From Nevskia soli DSM 19509 (GTDB lineage Bacteria > Pseudomonadota > Gammaproteobacteria > Nevskiales > Nevskiaceae), in assembly GCF_000711955.1 (NCBI RefSeq), contig NZ_JONR01000010.1, forward strand, positions 62,001-126,000: DNA of 64,000 nt, in the 5' to 3' direction. The notes below the pieces were generated by a model, which was not told the DNA's origin, searched no databases, and was given only the letters and a program-made list of their open reading frames with translations. Below, in pieces: positions 15,987-23,635 of the stretch; positions within the stretch are counted from its first letter, which is position 1, and each line of letters opens with the position of its first letter. The translations under genes were made by a program, and so were the position numbers.

Positions 15987-16699
15987 GACGCTTTCTCCTC
16001 GGTGGTGACTTCGGCGGCGGGGCCTTGCCCGGCGGCAAGGCGGCGGCGCAGGGCGGCAAGCGCCTCGTCGACGGCGGCATCGGCGCTGAGCCGGGCGACA
16101 CTGCGCTCCAGCCGGTCCTGCTCGTCGAGCAGTTCGCCGGCCGCCTCGGCCGCGCAATCGGTGCTCTCGGCGTTGCGCTCGTAGCGTTCCAGTTCCTGGG
16201 CGCGGTCCAGCGCGCGGGTATAGGCGTCGTCCGCATGGCCGGCCCGGCGCAGGGCCAGCGCGGCGGCCTGATGCACGTCGATCACCGCCACCCGCTGGCG
16301 CACACGGCCCAGTTCCGCCCGCAGGCGGCCGACCTGGCCGCGCAGGCGCTCCACCGTCCCCGCGGCGCGTTGCAGCGGTTGAGCCAGGGCCTCGACGCCC
16401 TGGCGCAGGGCCACGGCGCGTTCCAGCGCCTCGCGGGTCAGGCCTTCCTCATTTTTACGCAGCAGGGTTTCGGCGTTGCGCTCCCAGTCCGCAGCCTCCT
16501 GCTCCATGCGCTCGCGGCTGCGCCGCAGCTGGCGCTCCGCCCCCATCGCCGCCACCAGGCCGCGGTTGGCGTTGGCCAGATCGGTGGTGAGGTCGCGCAC
16601 CAGCTGGTGCGACATCAGCTGCGGATTTTCCGCCCGATCCACCGCGCGGTGCGCTTGCGCCGCCACCAGCCCGCGGATGCGGGACAACAACGTTGCCAT
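15983..16699 (-). CDS. PspA/IM30 family protein
   Basis: A 238-aa, mostly alpha-helical protein with the PspA/IM30 pattern: an amphipathic N-terminus (MATLLSRIRGLVAAQAHRAVDRAENP), then ANxGLVAAMGAE and long coiled-coil heptads rich in Arg, Glu and Ala to about residue 200. PspA-type proteins form rings on the inner membrane and limit proton leakage. A GGAG site precedes the ATG. No sigma54 -24/-12 element was seen in the promoter; instead two TetR-like dyads lie 28-66 bp upstream. The gene is first in an operon with YiaAB and a YebB-like hydrolase. Confidence 0.85.
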   Translation of the reverse strand: MATLLSRIRGLVAAQAHRAVDRAENPQLMSHQLVRDLTTDLANANRGLVAAMGAERQLRRSRERMEQEAADWERNAETLLRKNEEGLTREALERAVALRQGVEALAQPLQRAAGTVERLRGQVGRLRAELGRVRQRVAVIDVHQAAALALRRAGHADDAYTRALDRAQELERYERNAESTDCAAEAAGELLDEQDRLERSVARLSADAAVDEALAALRRRLAAGQGPAAEVTTEEKAS

Positions 16700-16727
16700 G
16701 CTCCTGACTCCTGTGTCGCCAGATAAC

Positions 16728-16740
16728 TGAACAATGTTTA
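16728..16740. promoter_or_regulatory. Candidate TetR operator 1 upstream of pspA
   Basis: TGAACAATGTTTA follows the form TGAnCAnnGTTYA. It is 29 bp upstream of the pspA start and overlaps the AT-rich promoter region. An extended inverted repeat ACTGAAC...GTTCAGT links it to the second site at 16753. Confidence 0.5.
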
Positions 16741-16752
16741 ATTCAATTTAAA

Positions 16753-16765
16753 TGAGCAACGTTCA
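16753..16765. promoter_or_regulatory. Candidate TetR operator 2 upstream of pspA
   Basis: TGAGCAACGTTCA, second copy of the dyad, with centre 25 bp from the first. The 12-bp AT-rich spacer between the two sites (AATTTAAA) would hold the promoter core. Confidence 0.5.
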
Positions 16766-16844
16766 GTAGTCAATCGGAGTCTGTGACGCCGCGCACACGA
16801 GAGGCCGGCCAAATCGCCCCGGGCGCCGCCGGCCGGGGCAGAAA

Positions 16845-16873
16845 CTTGAAATGCATCACGCTTGTCCACACTT
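16845..16873 (+). promoter_or_regulatory. Sigma32-like heat-shock promoter of hslVU
   Basis: CTTGAAA at 16845-16851 is a perfect sigma32 -35 element. Fourteen bases later CCACACTT (16866-16873) approximates the CCCCATnT -10 element. The site is about 60 bp upstream of hslV, where the heat-shock promoter is expected, and hslVU is a known sigma32 target in E. coli. Confidence 0.65.
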
Positions 16874-16935
16874 AGTGCCTCACTACCGGCAGTGATTCAC
16901 AATCCACCGCACTGCGGGTTTCACGGAGAAGCACC

Positions 16936-17481
16936 TTGCAACAATTCGACGGCACCACCATCCTCACCGTGCGCCGCGCCGGCCAGGTCTGCGTCGGCGG
17001 CGATGGCCAGGTTTCGATGGGCAACACCATGGTCAAGGGCAATGCGCGCAAGGTGCGCCGGCTCTACAACAATTCCGTCATCGCCGGCTTCGCCGGCGGC
17101 ACCGCCGATGCCTTCACCCTGTTCGAGCGCTTCGAGGGCAAGCTGGAGAAGCACTCCGGCAACCTGACCCGCGCCGCGGTGGAGATGGCCAAGGACTGGC
17201 GTACCGACCGCTACCTGCGCCGCCTCGAGGCGCTGCTGCTGGTGGCGGACAAGGAAGCCTCGCTGATGATCACCGGCACCGGCGACGTGATGGAGCCGGA
17301 GCCGCACGGCGTGATGGCCATCGGCTCGGGCGGGCCCTATGCGGCGGCGGCGGCGCGCGCCCTGGTGGAAAACACCGAGATGTCGGCACAGGAGATCGTG
17401 GAAAAGGCGCTGCACATCGCCGCCGAGATCTGCATCTACACCAACCACAACCTGACCATCGAGGCGCTGGCCACCGCCTGA
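16936..17481 (+). CDS. hslV: ATP-dependent protease, proteolytic subunit HslV
   Basis: A 181-aa threonine protease subunit of the HslVU (ClpQY) complex. The N-terminus reads MQQFDGTTILTVRR, so the catalytic Thr (residue 7) follows a six-residue propeptide that must be removed. This is like the Burkholderia form and unlike E. coli, where only Met precedes TTI. Conserved blocks NxRKVRRLYNN, GFAGGTADAFTLFERFE, AKDWRTDR and GSGGPYA are present. The start is TTG, with GGAG eight bases upstream. It lies 80 bp before hslU in the usual order. HslV forms the double hexamer core docking onto HslU. Confidence 0.96.
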   Translation: MQQFDGTTILTVRRAGQVCVGGDGQVSMGNTMVKGNARKVRRLYNNSVIAGFAGGTADAFTLFERFEGKLEKHSGNLTRAAVEMAKDWRTDRYLRRLEALLLVADKEASLMITGTGDVMEPEPHGVMAIGSGGPYAAAAARALVENTEMSAQEIVEKALHIAAEICIYTNHNLTIEALATA

Positions 17482-17561
17482 GGCGCGCCAGCCCTGCCGA
17501 ACCCGGCGCCGCCCGCATGACCGTGCCGCGGCGCCTCCCCTTATTGATCCGGGAATACATA

Positions 17562-18944
17562 ATGAACGACGCACTCTCCACTCCTCCGCCTGCCCCGACC
17601 GCACAGGGCGCGGCGGCCATGACTCCGCGCGAGATCGTGCAGGAGCTCGACCGCCACATCGTCGGCCAGCAGGCCGCCAAGCGCGCCGTGGCCATCGCCC
17701 TGCGCAACCGCTGGCGCCGGCAGCAGACGCCGGAAGCGATCCGCGGCGAAATCACGCCGAAGAACATCCTGATGATCGGGCCCACCGGCGTCGGCAAGAC
17801 CGAGATCGCGCGGCGCCTGGCCAAGCTGGCCAATGCGCCCTTCGTCAAGGTGGAAGCCACCAAGTTCACCGAGGTCGGCTATGTCGGCCGCGATGTCGAT
17901 TCCATCATCCGCGAGCTGGTCGACGCGGCGGTGAAGCAGACCCGCGAGCAGGCCGTGATCCGCGTGCGGCCGCGCGCGGAGACCGCGGCGGAAGAGCGCG
18001 TGCTCAATGCCCTGCTGCCGCCGCCGCGCGATTTCGGCGAGGCCTCGACCCAGCGCGAATCCGAGAACACGGCCGCGCGCCAGGTGTTCCGCAAGCGCCT
18101 GCGCGAGGGCAAGCTGGACGACACCGAGATCGAGATCAGCCTGCAGTCCAACCCGGCGCAGATGCAGATCGTCGGGCCGCCCGGCATGGAAGAGATGACC
18201 AGCCAGTTGCAGGGCATGTTCAAGAACCTCGGCACCGGCCAGCAGAAGACGCGCAAGCTGAAGATCAAGGAAGCGCAGAAGCTGCTGCTCGACGAGGAGG
18301 CCGCCAAGCTGGTGGACGAGGAGGCGATCCGCGTCGAGGCGCTGAAGAACGCCGAGGACAACGGCATCGTCTTCATCGACGAGCTGGACAAGGTGTGCAA
18401 GCGCGCCGAGTACAGCGGCGCCGACGTCTCGCGCGAAGGCGTGCAGCGCGACCTGCTGCCGCTGGTGGAAGGCTGCACCATCTCCACCAAGTACGGCTCG
18501 ATCAAGACCGACCACATCCTGTTCATCGCCAGCGGCGCCTTCCACATGGCCAAGCCCAGCGACCTGATCCCCGAGCTGCAGGGCCGCCTGCCGATCCGGG
18601 TGGAACTGGACGCGCTCAAGGCGGCGGACTTCCTGCGCATCCTCGACGAGCCGGCGCATTCGCTGACCGAGCAGTACAAGGCGCTGCTGGCCACCGAGGG
18701 CGTCACCCTGGTGTTCGCGCCGGAGGGCCTCAAGCGCATCGCCGAGATCGCCTGGCAGGTCAACGAGAGTACCGAGAACATCGGCGCCCGCCGCCTGCAC
18801 ACGGTGCTGGAACGGCTGATGGAGGAGGCGGCCTACGACGCGCCGGACCAGTCGGGCACCACGCTGACCGTCGATGCCACTTATGTCGACGAGAAGCTGA
18901 AGGTGCTGGCGGGCAACGAGGATCTGAGCCGGTACATCCTGTAA
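17562..18944 (+). CDS. hslU: ATP-dependent protease ATPase subunit HslU
   Basis: A 460-aa AAA+ unfoldase. Walker A is GPTGVGKT (73-80), Walker B is GIVFIDELDK, and the pore-proximal GYVGRDV block follows. The conserved C-terminal tail LSRYIL, which inserts into HslV pockets, is intact. A non-conserved N-terminal extension (about 20 residues, Pro/Ala-rich) precedes MTPREIVQELD. The start at 17562 is preceded by GGGA and is preferred to a 15-codon longer frame. It unfolds substrates such as SulA and RpoH for HslV. Confidence 0.97.
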   Translation: MNDALSTPPPAPTAQGAAAMTPREIVQELDRHIVGQQAAKRAVAIALRNRWRRQQTPEAIRGEITPKNILMIGPTGVGKTEIARRLAKLANAPFVKVEATKFTEVGYVGRDVDSIIRELVDAAVKQTREQAVIRVRPRAETAAEERVLNALLPPPRDFGEASTQRESENTAARQVFRKRLREGKLDDTEIEISLQSNPAQMQIVGPPGMEEMTSQLQGMFKNLGTGQQKTRKLKIKEAQKLLLDEEAAKLVDEEAIRVEALKNAEDNGIVFIDELDKVCKRAEYSGADVSREGVQRDLLPLVEGCTISTKYGSIKTDHILFIASGAFHMAKPSDLIPELQGRLPIRVELDALKAADFLRILDEPAHSLTEQYKALLATEGVTLVFAPEGLKRIAEIAWQVNESTENIGARRLHTVLERLMEEAAYDAPDQSGTTLTVDATYVDEKLKVLAGNEDLSRYIL

Positions 18945-18962
18945 GCGGTATATTCTTCGGGT

Positions 18963-19373
18963 ATGAGCACCCCCATTCCCAACCGCCTGGTCCTGCACCG
19001 CGCTTCGCGCCTGCTGGAAGTCGGGTACGCCGACGGCAGCTGTTACCAGCTGCCGTGTGAGTACCTTCGTGTCTACTCGCCTTCCGCCGAGGTGCGCGGC
19101 CACGGCGGCGGCGAGCCGATGCTGGTGGGCGGCAAGCGCCTGGTGAACGTCAGCGCGGTGGAGCCGGTGGGCCGCTACGCGGTGCGGCTGCGCTTCGACG
19201 ACGGCCACGACACGGGCCTGTATTCCTGGGACATCCTGCGCGAGCTGGCCGCCAACCAGGAAAGCTGGTGGGCACGCTACCTGGAACGGCTGGGCGAGCA
19301 CGGCATGTCGCGCGATTCGGACGTGACCAAGCTGTCGGCCTTGCCGAAGAAGCATGTGCCGAAGCCGGTCTGA
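18963..19373 (+). CDS. DUF971 family protein
   Basis: A 136-aa protein of the DUF971 family, related to the N-terminal domain of gamma-butyrobetaine hydroxylase. Conserved features are LEVGYADGSCYQLPCEYLRV, then PVGRYAVRLRFDDGHDTGLYSWDIL. It is 18 bp after hslU and probably in the same operon, an arrangement seen in many Proteobacteria. Function is unknown; iron-sulfur or metal handling has been suggested for related domains but cannot be read from this sequence. Confidence 0.9.
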   Translation: MSTPIPNRLVLHRASRLLEVGYADGSCYQLPCEYLRVYSPSAEVRGHGGGEPMLVGGKRLVNVSAVEPVGRYAVRLRFDDGHDTGLYSWDILRELAANQESWWARYLERLGEHGMSRDSDVTKLSALPKKHVPKPV

Positions 19374-19408
19374 AGCTTTGCAACGGACAAGCAACAGACT
19401 CCCAATTT

Positions 19409-19477
19409 GTCATCCTGAGCGCAGCGAAGGATCTGGCCCTGCCTCAAAGCTAGATCCTTCGCTGCGCTCAGGATGAC
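19409..19477. repeat. 26-bp perfect inverted repeat, REP-like hairpin
   Basis: Arms at 19409-19434 and 19452-19477 are perfectly complementary and begin GTCATCCTGAGCGCAGCGAA, with a 17-bp loop. It fills the space between the DUF971 gene and def. It resembles a repeat widespread in environmental bacteria. There is no run of T after it, so it would be a hairpin at the mRNA end rather than a classic terminator. Confidence 0.85.
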
Positions 19478-19500
19478 AGGTAATTATTCGGAGACGGGCT

Positions 19501-20031
19501 GTGATTCGTGATGTTCTCAAGATGGGCGACCCGCGCCTGTTGCAGGTCTCGCAGCCCGTGCAGCAGTTCGGCACGCCGGAACTGGCGGCCCTGTTGCAGG
19601 ACATGCAGGACACCATGGCCGCCCTCAACGGCGCCGGCCTGGCCGCCCCGCAGATCGGCGTACCGCTGCGCGTGGTGATCTTCGGCGTGGCGCGCAATCC
19701 GCGCTACCCCGACGCGGAAGAAGTGCCCTTCACCGTGCTGTGCAATCCGGTGCTGACGCCGCTGGGCAATGAACTGGAAGACGGCTGGGAAGGCTGCCTC
19801 AGCGTGCCCGGCATGCGCGGCCTGGTGCCGCGCCACCTGCGGCTGCGCTACAGCGGCTTCGACCAGTCCGGCAAGCGCTTCGAGCGCGAAGCCAGCGACT
19901 TCCACGCGCGTGTGGTGCAACACGAGTGCGACCACCTCGACGGCATCCTCTACCCGATGCGCATCCGCGACATGCGGCAGTTCGGCTTCACCGAGCAGCT
20001 GTTTCCGGGCGAGGACATCGCGGACGATTGA
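19501..20031 (+). CDS. def: Peptide deformylase
   Basis: A 176-aa metal-dependent enzyme that removes the formyl group from N-terminal Met of new proteins. All three family motifs are seen: GAGLAAPQ (44-51), EGCLS with metal-binding Cys99, and QHECDHLDG with His141, Glu142 and His145. Start codon is GTG. The usual fmt partner is not adjacent. A large REP-like hairpin lies just upstream and a heptad repeat just downstream. The length is close to E. coli Def (169 aa). Confidence 0.95.
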   Translation: MIRDVLKMGDPRLLQVSQPVQQFGTPELAALLQDMQDTMAALNGAGLAAPQIGVPLRVVIFGVARNPRYPDAEEVPFTVLCNPVLTPLGNELEDGWEGCLSVPGMRGLVPRHLRLRYSGFDQSGKRFEREASDFHARVVQHECDHLDGILYPMRIRDMRQFGFTEQLFPGEDIADD

Positions 20032-20035
20032 GTGA

Positions 20036-20117
20036 AGCAGTGGTTAGTGGCCAGTGATTAGTGGTTGGTAAAGGCAGCTTGTATTGCGCTTCTACTAACC
20101 ACTAATCACTGGCCGCT
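20036..20117. repeat. Heptad-unit inverted repeat, copy A
   Basis: Arms 20046-20066 and 20097-20117 are complementary apart from a single G/A position. The left arm is a run of 7-bp units of form AGTGNYY (AGTGGTT AGTGGCC AGTGATT). The element starts GAAGCAGTGGT five bases after the def stop and ends on the stop codon of the convergent GGDEF/EAL gene. Confidence 0.8.
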
Positions 20118-22158
20118 ACGCCACTTGTGGCAACACCAATTCCAGCGGCTCCGCCCGGTGAAACAACCACCCCTGCGCATGGCGCACGCCCAATGAGCGT
20201 AGCGCCTGCAGCGTCACCTCGTCCTCCACCCCCTCGGCGATGATCTCCAGGCCGAGGCTGCTGCCGATCTTGCAGATCGACTCGACGATGGCCTGGTTGA
20301 TGACGTCGCCGGCGAGGTTGCGGGTGAAGGACTGATCGACCTTGAGGCCGTTGGCGCCGAGCGTCTTCAGGTAACCGAAAGAGGTGAAGCCGGTACCGAA
20401 GTCGTCGAGCAGGATCTTGTAGCCGAGGCGATGCAGGCTGGCGATGAAATTGCGCGCCGCCACGGTTTCGTTCAGCGCCGCCGTTTCGGTGATCTCGAAG
20501 CGCACCCGCTCCGGTGGCGTGGCGTACCGCTCCAGCTCGCGCAGCAGGAAGGCGGTAAAGCCCTGGTCGGACAGGCTGGTGCCGGACAGATTGACCGAGA
20601 GGTAGCCGAATTCGCCGAGGCCGCCATGGCGCAACAGGCGCTCGATCTTGTCCAGCGCCTGGCGCACCACGCTGCGCTCGATCTTGTCCATCAGGCCGAA
20701 GCGCTGTGCCGGCGGCAGGAAGTCGTTGGGCGGGGCGAATCCGCCGTCGGGCAGGCGCATGCGCACCAGCAGCTCGTAGCAGGGCGCGTTGCCACCTTCG
20801 AGCGGCACGATGCGCTGGGCGAACAGCTCGATGCGGCTCTCGTCCAGGGCCTGCTCGATGCGCGCCACCCAGTCCATGTCGCTGCGCGTGCGCGACACTT
20901 CCAGGTCGTTGTTCTGGTAGAGCTGGGCGCGGTTGCCGCCGAGCCGCTTGGCGACATAGCAGGCGGTGTCGGCGTGCATCAGCACCTGCCGCGCATCTTC
21001 GCTGGAGGCGTCGATGCCGGCGACACCGGCGCTCAGGCCCAGCCGGAACACGCGCTCGCCGACGCGGAAGCGGGCGTGGTCCACCGCTTCGACCAGGGAC
21101 GCGGCTTTCTGCAGGGCGTGTTCGCTGTCGCAGCCGTCGAGAATCACGCCGAACTTGTCGTCGCCGATGCGCGCCATGACATCGCCGGGCCGCAGCCGCG
21201 TGCCCAGTTCGCGCGCCACCAGCAACAGCAGGCGGTCGCCGTCCTGGTGGCCGCAGGTATCGTTGATCAGGGTGAAGCGGTCCAGATCGAGGAACAGCAC
21301 GGCGTGGATCTCGCCGCGCACCCGTGCAAGGGGCAGCCTCGCCGCCAGCTCCTGCTCGAAGCGGCCGCGGTTGGGCAGGCCGGTGAGCGGGTCGTGCTCG
21401 GCCTGGTGCTGGAGCTGTTGCGCCAGCGCCCGCGTCTGCGACAGGTCGCGGAACACGATGATGCCGCCGCCGTCCCGGCTCGGGGTGATCGAGCCCTCGA
21501 CCGGCAGGGATTCGTTGCCCGTGGTGCGCAACGCGGCATGTGCCGGCAGCGGCGTGCGCGCACCGCCCCGCAATGAGCGCTGCATGGCGTCCCGATCTTC
21601 GGCGGGGAGGACGATAAGCTGCTCAAGGCTCTGCCCGAGCAGGTTTGCGGTGGACAGGCCGGACAGGCGCTGCGCCGATTCATTGCTGTAGAGGATGCGT
21701 CCACTGGGGTCGGTGCGGATCACGCCGTCAGACACGGCGGCGAGCGAGACCTGCGCCAGCTCCTGTTCGGCGGACGACGCATCGAACGCGGGCGCGCGCG
21801 GATTTTCCAGGCTGGCGAAGCTGCCCCGCAGTTCGACCACGGCGCCATCACGAAGCACCGCTTCGCCGGTGACGCGCACCCGGCGCTCGCGGCCGTCGGC
21901 GGCGGCAATCCCCGCTTCCAGTTCCCAGGGCCGGCCGCCGGCCAGGCTGGAGCGGAAGGCCTGTTCGATCAGGGTCCGGCTCGCCGGACTGAAGAACTCG
22001 AGGGCGCCCCGCGCATCCGGCTGCGGCGCATCCGCCGGCAGGCCGTGGATCAGGAAGGTGGCGGGGGACCACCACAGGCAGCGCTGCCCCGGGTCATAGC
22101 TCCAGACCCCGGTGCAGAGCGGTTGTTGCAGCGCCGGAAATGCATGATCCCCGTACAT
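20116..22158 (-). CDS. PAS-PAS-GGDEF-EAL signalling protein
   Basis: A 680-aa protein with two PAS-like sensor domains (about 10-120 and 135-245), a GGDEF domain (about 250-415) and an EAL domain (about 430-680). It has no membrane segments. The diguanylate cyclase site is degenerate: GDDKF at 332-336 replaces GGDEF. The EAL domain keeps Glu462 (YELLV), Asn523 (NLSG), Glu555, DDFGTG (585-590) and EGVED (642-646), so c-di-GMP breakdown is likely. The GGDEF domain may bind GTP or act as a regulator. It lies alone, convergent with def. Confidence 0.9.
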   Translation of the reverse strand: MYGDHAFPALQQPLCTGVWSYDPGQRCLWWSPATFLIHGLPADAPQPDARGALEFFSPASRTLIEQAFRSSLAGGRPWELEAGIAAADGRERRVRVTGEAVLRDGAVVELRGSFASLENPRAPAFDASSAEQELAQVSLAAVSDGVIRTDPSGRILYSNESAQRLSGLSTANLLGQSLEQLIVLPAEDRDAMQRSLRGGARTPLPAHAALRTTGNESLPVEGSITPSRDGGGIIVFRDLSQTRALAQQLQHQAEHDPLTGLPNRGRFEQELAARLPLARVRGEIHAVLFLDLDRFTLINDTCGHQDGDRLLLLVARELGTRLRPGDVMARIGDDKFGVILDGCDSEHALQKAASLVEAVDHARFRVGERVFRLGLSAGVAGIDASSEDARQVLMHADTACYVAKRLGGNRAQLYQNNDLEVSRTRSDMDWVARIEQALDESRIELFAQRIVPLEGGNAPCYELLVRMRLPDGGFAPPNDFLPPAQRFGLMDKIERSVVRQALDKIERLLRHGGLGEFGYLSVNLSGTSLSDQGFTAFLLRELERYATPPERVRFEITETAALNETVAARNFIASLHRLGYKILLDDFGTGFTSFGYLKTLGANGLKVDQSFTRNLAGDVINQAIVESICKIGSSLGLEIIAEGVEDEVTLQALRSLGVRHAQGWLFHRAEPLELVLPQVA

Positions 22159-22386
22159 GAATCCTCACCAAGACGCCCGCGAAGCTTCATGCACGCCCAG
22201 CAGGAAACTCCGTTTCCGGGCGACGGGATACCACTGAACAGGTTCTTTAGCATCGCTGCCGTGCGTGCCCCCAAGGCACGCCGCCCGGCCGCAGCCGCAG
22301 CGACGACGCTAGCATGCAGGGGGCGCGCCGACTCCTCAACGGTATAAACAGCCCAATACCCGACCGCAGCGGCCACGCGGGCCGGA

Positions 22387-23418
22387 TCAGGGATCGAAGG
22401 TCAGGTTGACGCCGCCGAACACATCCGCCCCGTCCTGGCCGTAGAATTCCTTGCTGCGCCGGGTCGCGACGAAATCTGCGCGCAGGAAATGGCCGAAGAA
22501 GATCGAGGCGCCGCCGAAGAAATCGGAGACGAAGGGTTGGCTGCCGATGCCCTGCGGCGCCACCTCGTCGGCGGCGTCGATGAACAGGTTGTAGAACATG
22601 CGCCGTTCCTGCACGCCCGCATAGACGTACCAGTGGAACCAGCTGCCGCCGAGCCGGCGGTAATCGCTGAAGGCGGTACCGGACAGGGACGGGCGCATGT
22701 GTTCCGGCCCGTAGTCGACGTCGAGCGCATTGCCGAAGCGCAGCATCGCGCCGGCATCGAGGTAACGGTAGACGTTGCCGACGCTGACCCCCGCTTCCGG
22801 AATGATGTCGGCCTGGTAGCGCGAGCCGAAATCGAGATCGAGCCGGCGCTTGTAATCGTAGGAAAACTGGAAGGCGGCGCGGTTGCCGATCTGGTGGTCC
22901 CAGCCGTCCGCCTTATGGAAGCCGACCAGGTTATGGTAGCCGTCCTGGATCTGGCTCCCGAAGGCATCCGGGCCGACCACGCCGGCCAGCACCTCCAGGT
23001 TGTTGAGGCTGCGCTGGTTGTTTTCCTGCAGCAGGTGCAGACCGGTGTAGAGCCAGGCCGCGTAGGGCCGGTCCTTGGGATCCGGGGTGGAGATGTCCAG
23101 CACCTCCGGGGTGAACTCGGCCTGCGCAATGGGAATGTATTCGAAGCGCCGCTGCGCCACGCCGGCGGAATCGCGGTACATCGGCAAGGCCCAGCCGACC
23201 GCGTCGAACACCTTGTTCCACACCTCGTGTCCGGTGAGGTCGCTGGACAGGTAGGAAACCTGCAGGCCCTGGGTGTAGTAGCGGTCCTTGTGGGTAATGA
23301 CGCCGTCGTTTTCTTCGAGCACCGAAATCCGCCCCGGATCGTCGGCGGCCTGCGCCGCCAATCCGGTGAGCAGCATGGCGGCGCAGAGGCACCGGCAAAT
23401 GGCCTGAGCCGTGTTCAT
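22387..23418 (-). CDS. LpxR-like outer membrane lipid A deacylase (DUF2219)
   Basis: A 343-aa protein with a signal peptide (cleavage after AAQA, about residue 24) followed by an outer membrane beta-barrel of the LpxR family. Conserved blocks are EENDGVITHKDRYYTQGL near the mature N-terminus, DRPYAAWLYTGL, and GFHKADGWDHQIGN, which correspond to the catalytic Asn/Asp/Thr and His regions of LpxR. LpxR removes the 3'-acyloxyacyl group from lipid A. The C-terminus ends in Phe-Asp-Pro rather than a terminal aromatic residue. The LpxR activity itself is family-based inference. Confidence 0.83.
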   Translation of the reverse strand: MNTAQAICRCLCAAMLLTGLAAQAADDPGRISVLEENDGVITHKDRYYTQGLQVSYLSSDLTGHEVWNKVFDAVGWALPMYRDSAGVAQRRFEYIPIAQAEFTPEVLDISTPDPKDRPYAAWLYTGLHLLQENNQRSLNNLEVLAGVVGPDAFGSQIQDGYHNLVGFHKADGWDHQIGNRAAFQFSYDYKRRLDLDFGSRYQADIIPEAGVSVGNVYRYLDAGAMLRFGNALDVDYGPEHMRPSLSGTAFSDYRRLGGSWFHWYVYAGVQERRMFYNLFIDAADEVAPQGIGSQPFVSDFFGGASIFFGHFLRADFVATRRSKEFYGQDGADVFGGVNLTFDP

Positions 23419-23635
23419 CGCCCTTCCTTATATTGAGTAGCCCTGGTGCAGGCCGGACACCGGCCGCCCACGAGGCGATAACCGGCCGCTGCAACGGCAA
23501 TCGGTCCACCTTGGGGGCACGCGGAATACGTTTCAAGAGCGGCAGCGGATGCGTTCCCCCCGGCACGGCGTTCCCCGACACAGCGTCCGGCGCAATCTGG
23601 GAGATAATAGCCGAACGGTTCCCCAGCAGACGCCC

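Noticed and set aside
17541..19394. 617-codon minus-strand frame opposite hslU
   Set aside because: Leu/Val/His/Gln-rich shadow of hslU and the DUF971 gene, with no domain.
22050..22376. 108-codon minus-strand frame between the GGDEF/EAL and LpxR-like genes
   Set aside because: Overlaps the start of the GGDEF/EAL gene and has a shuffled, Cys/Gly/Pro-rich product without a clear start signal.
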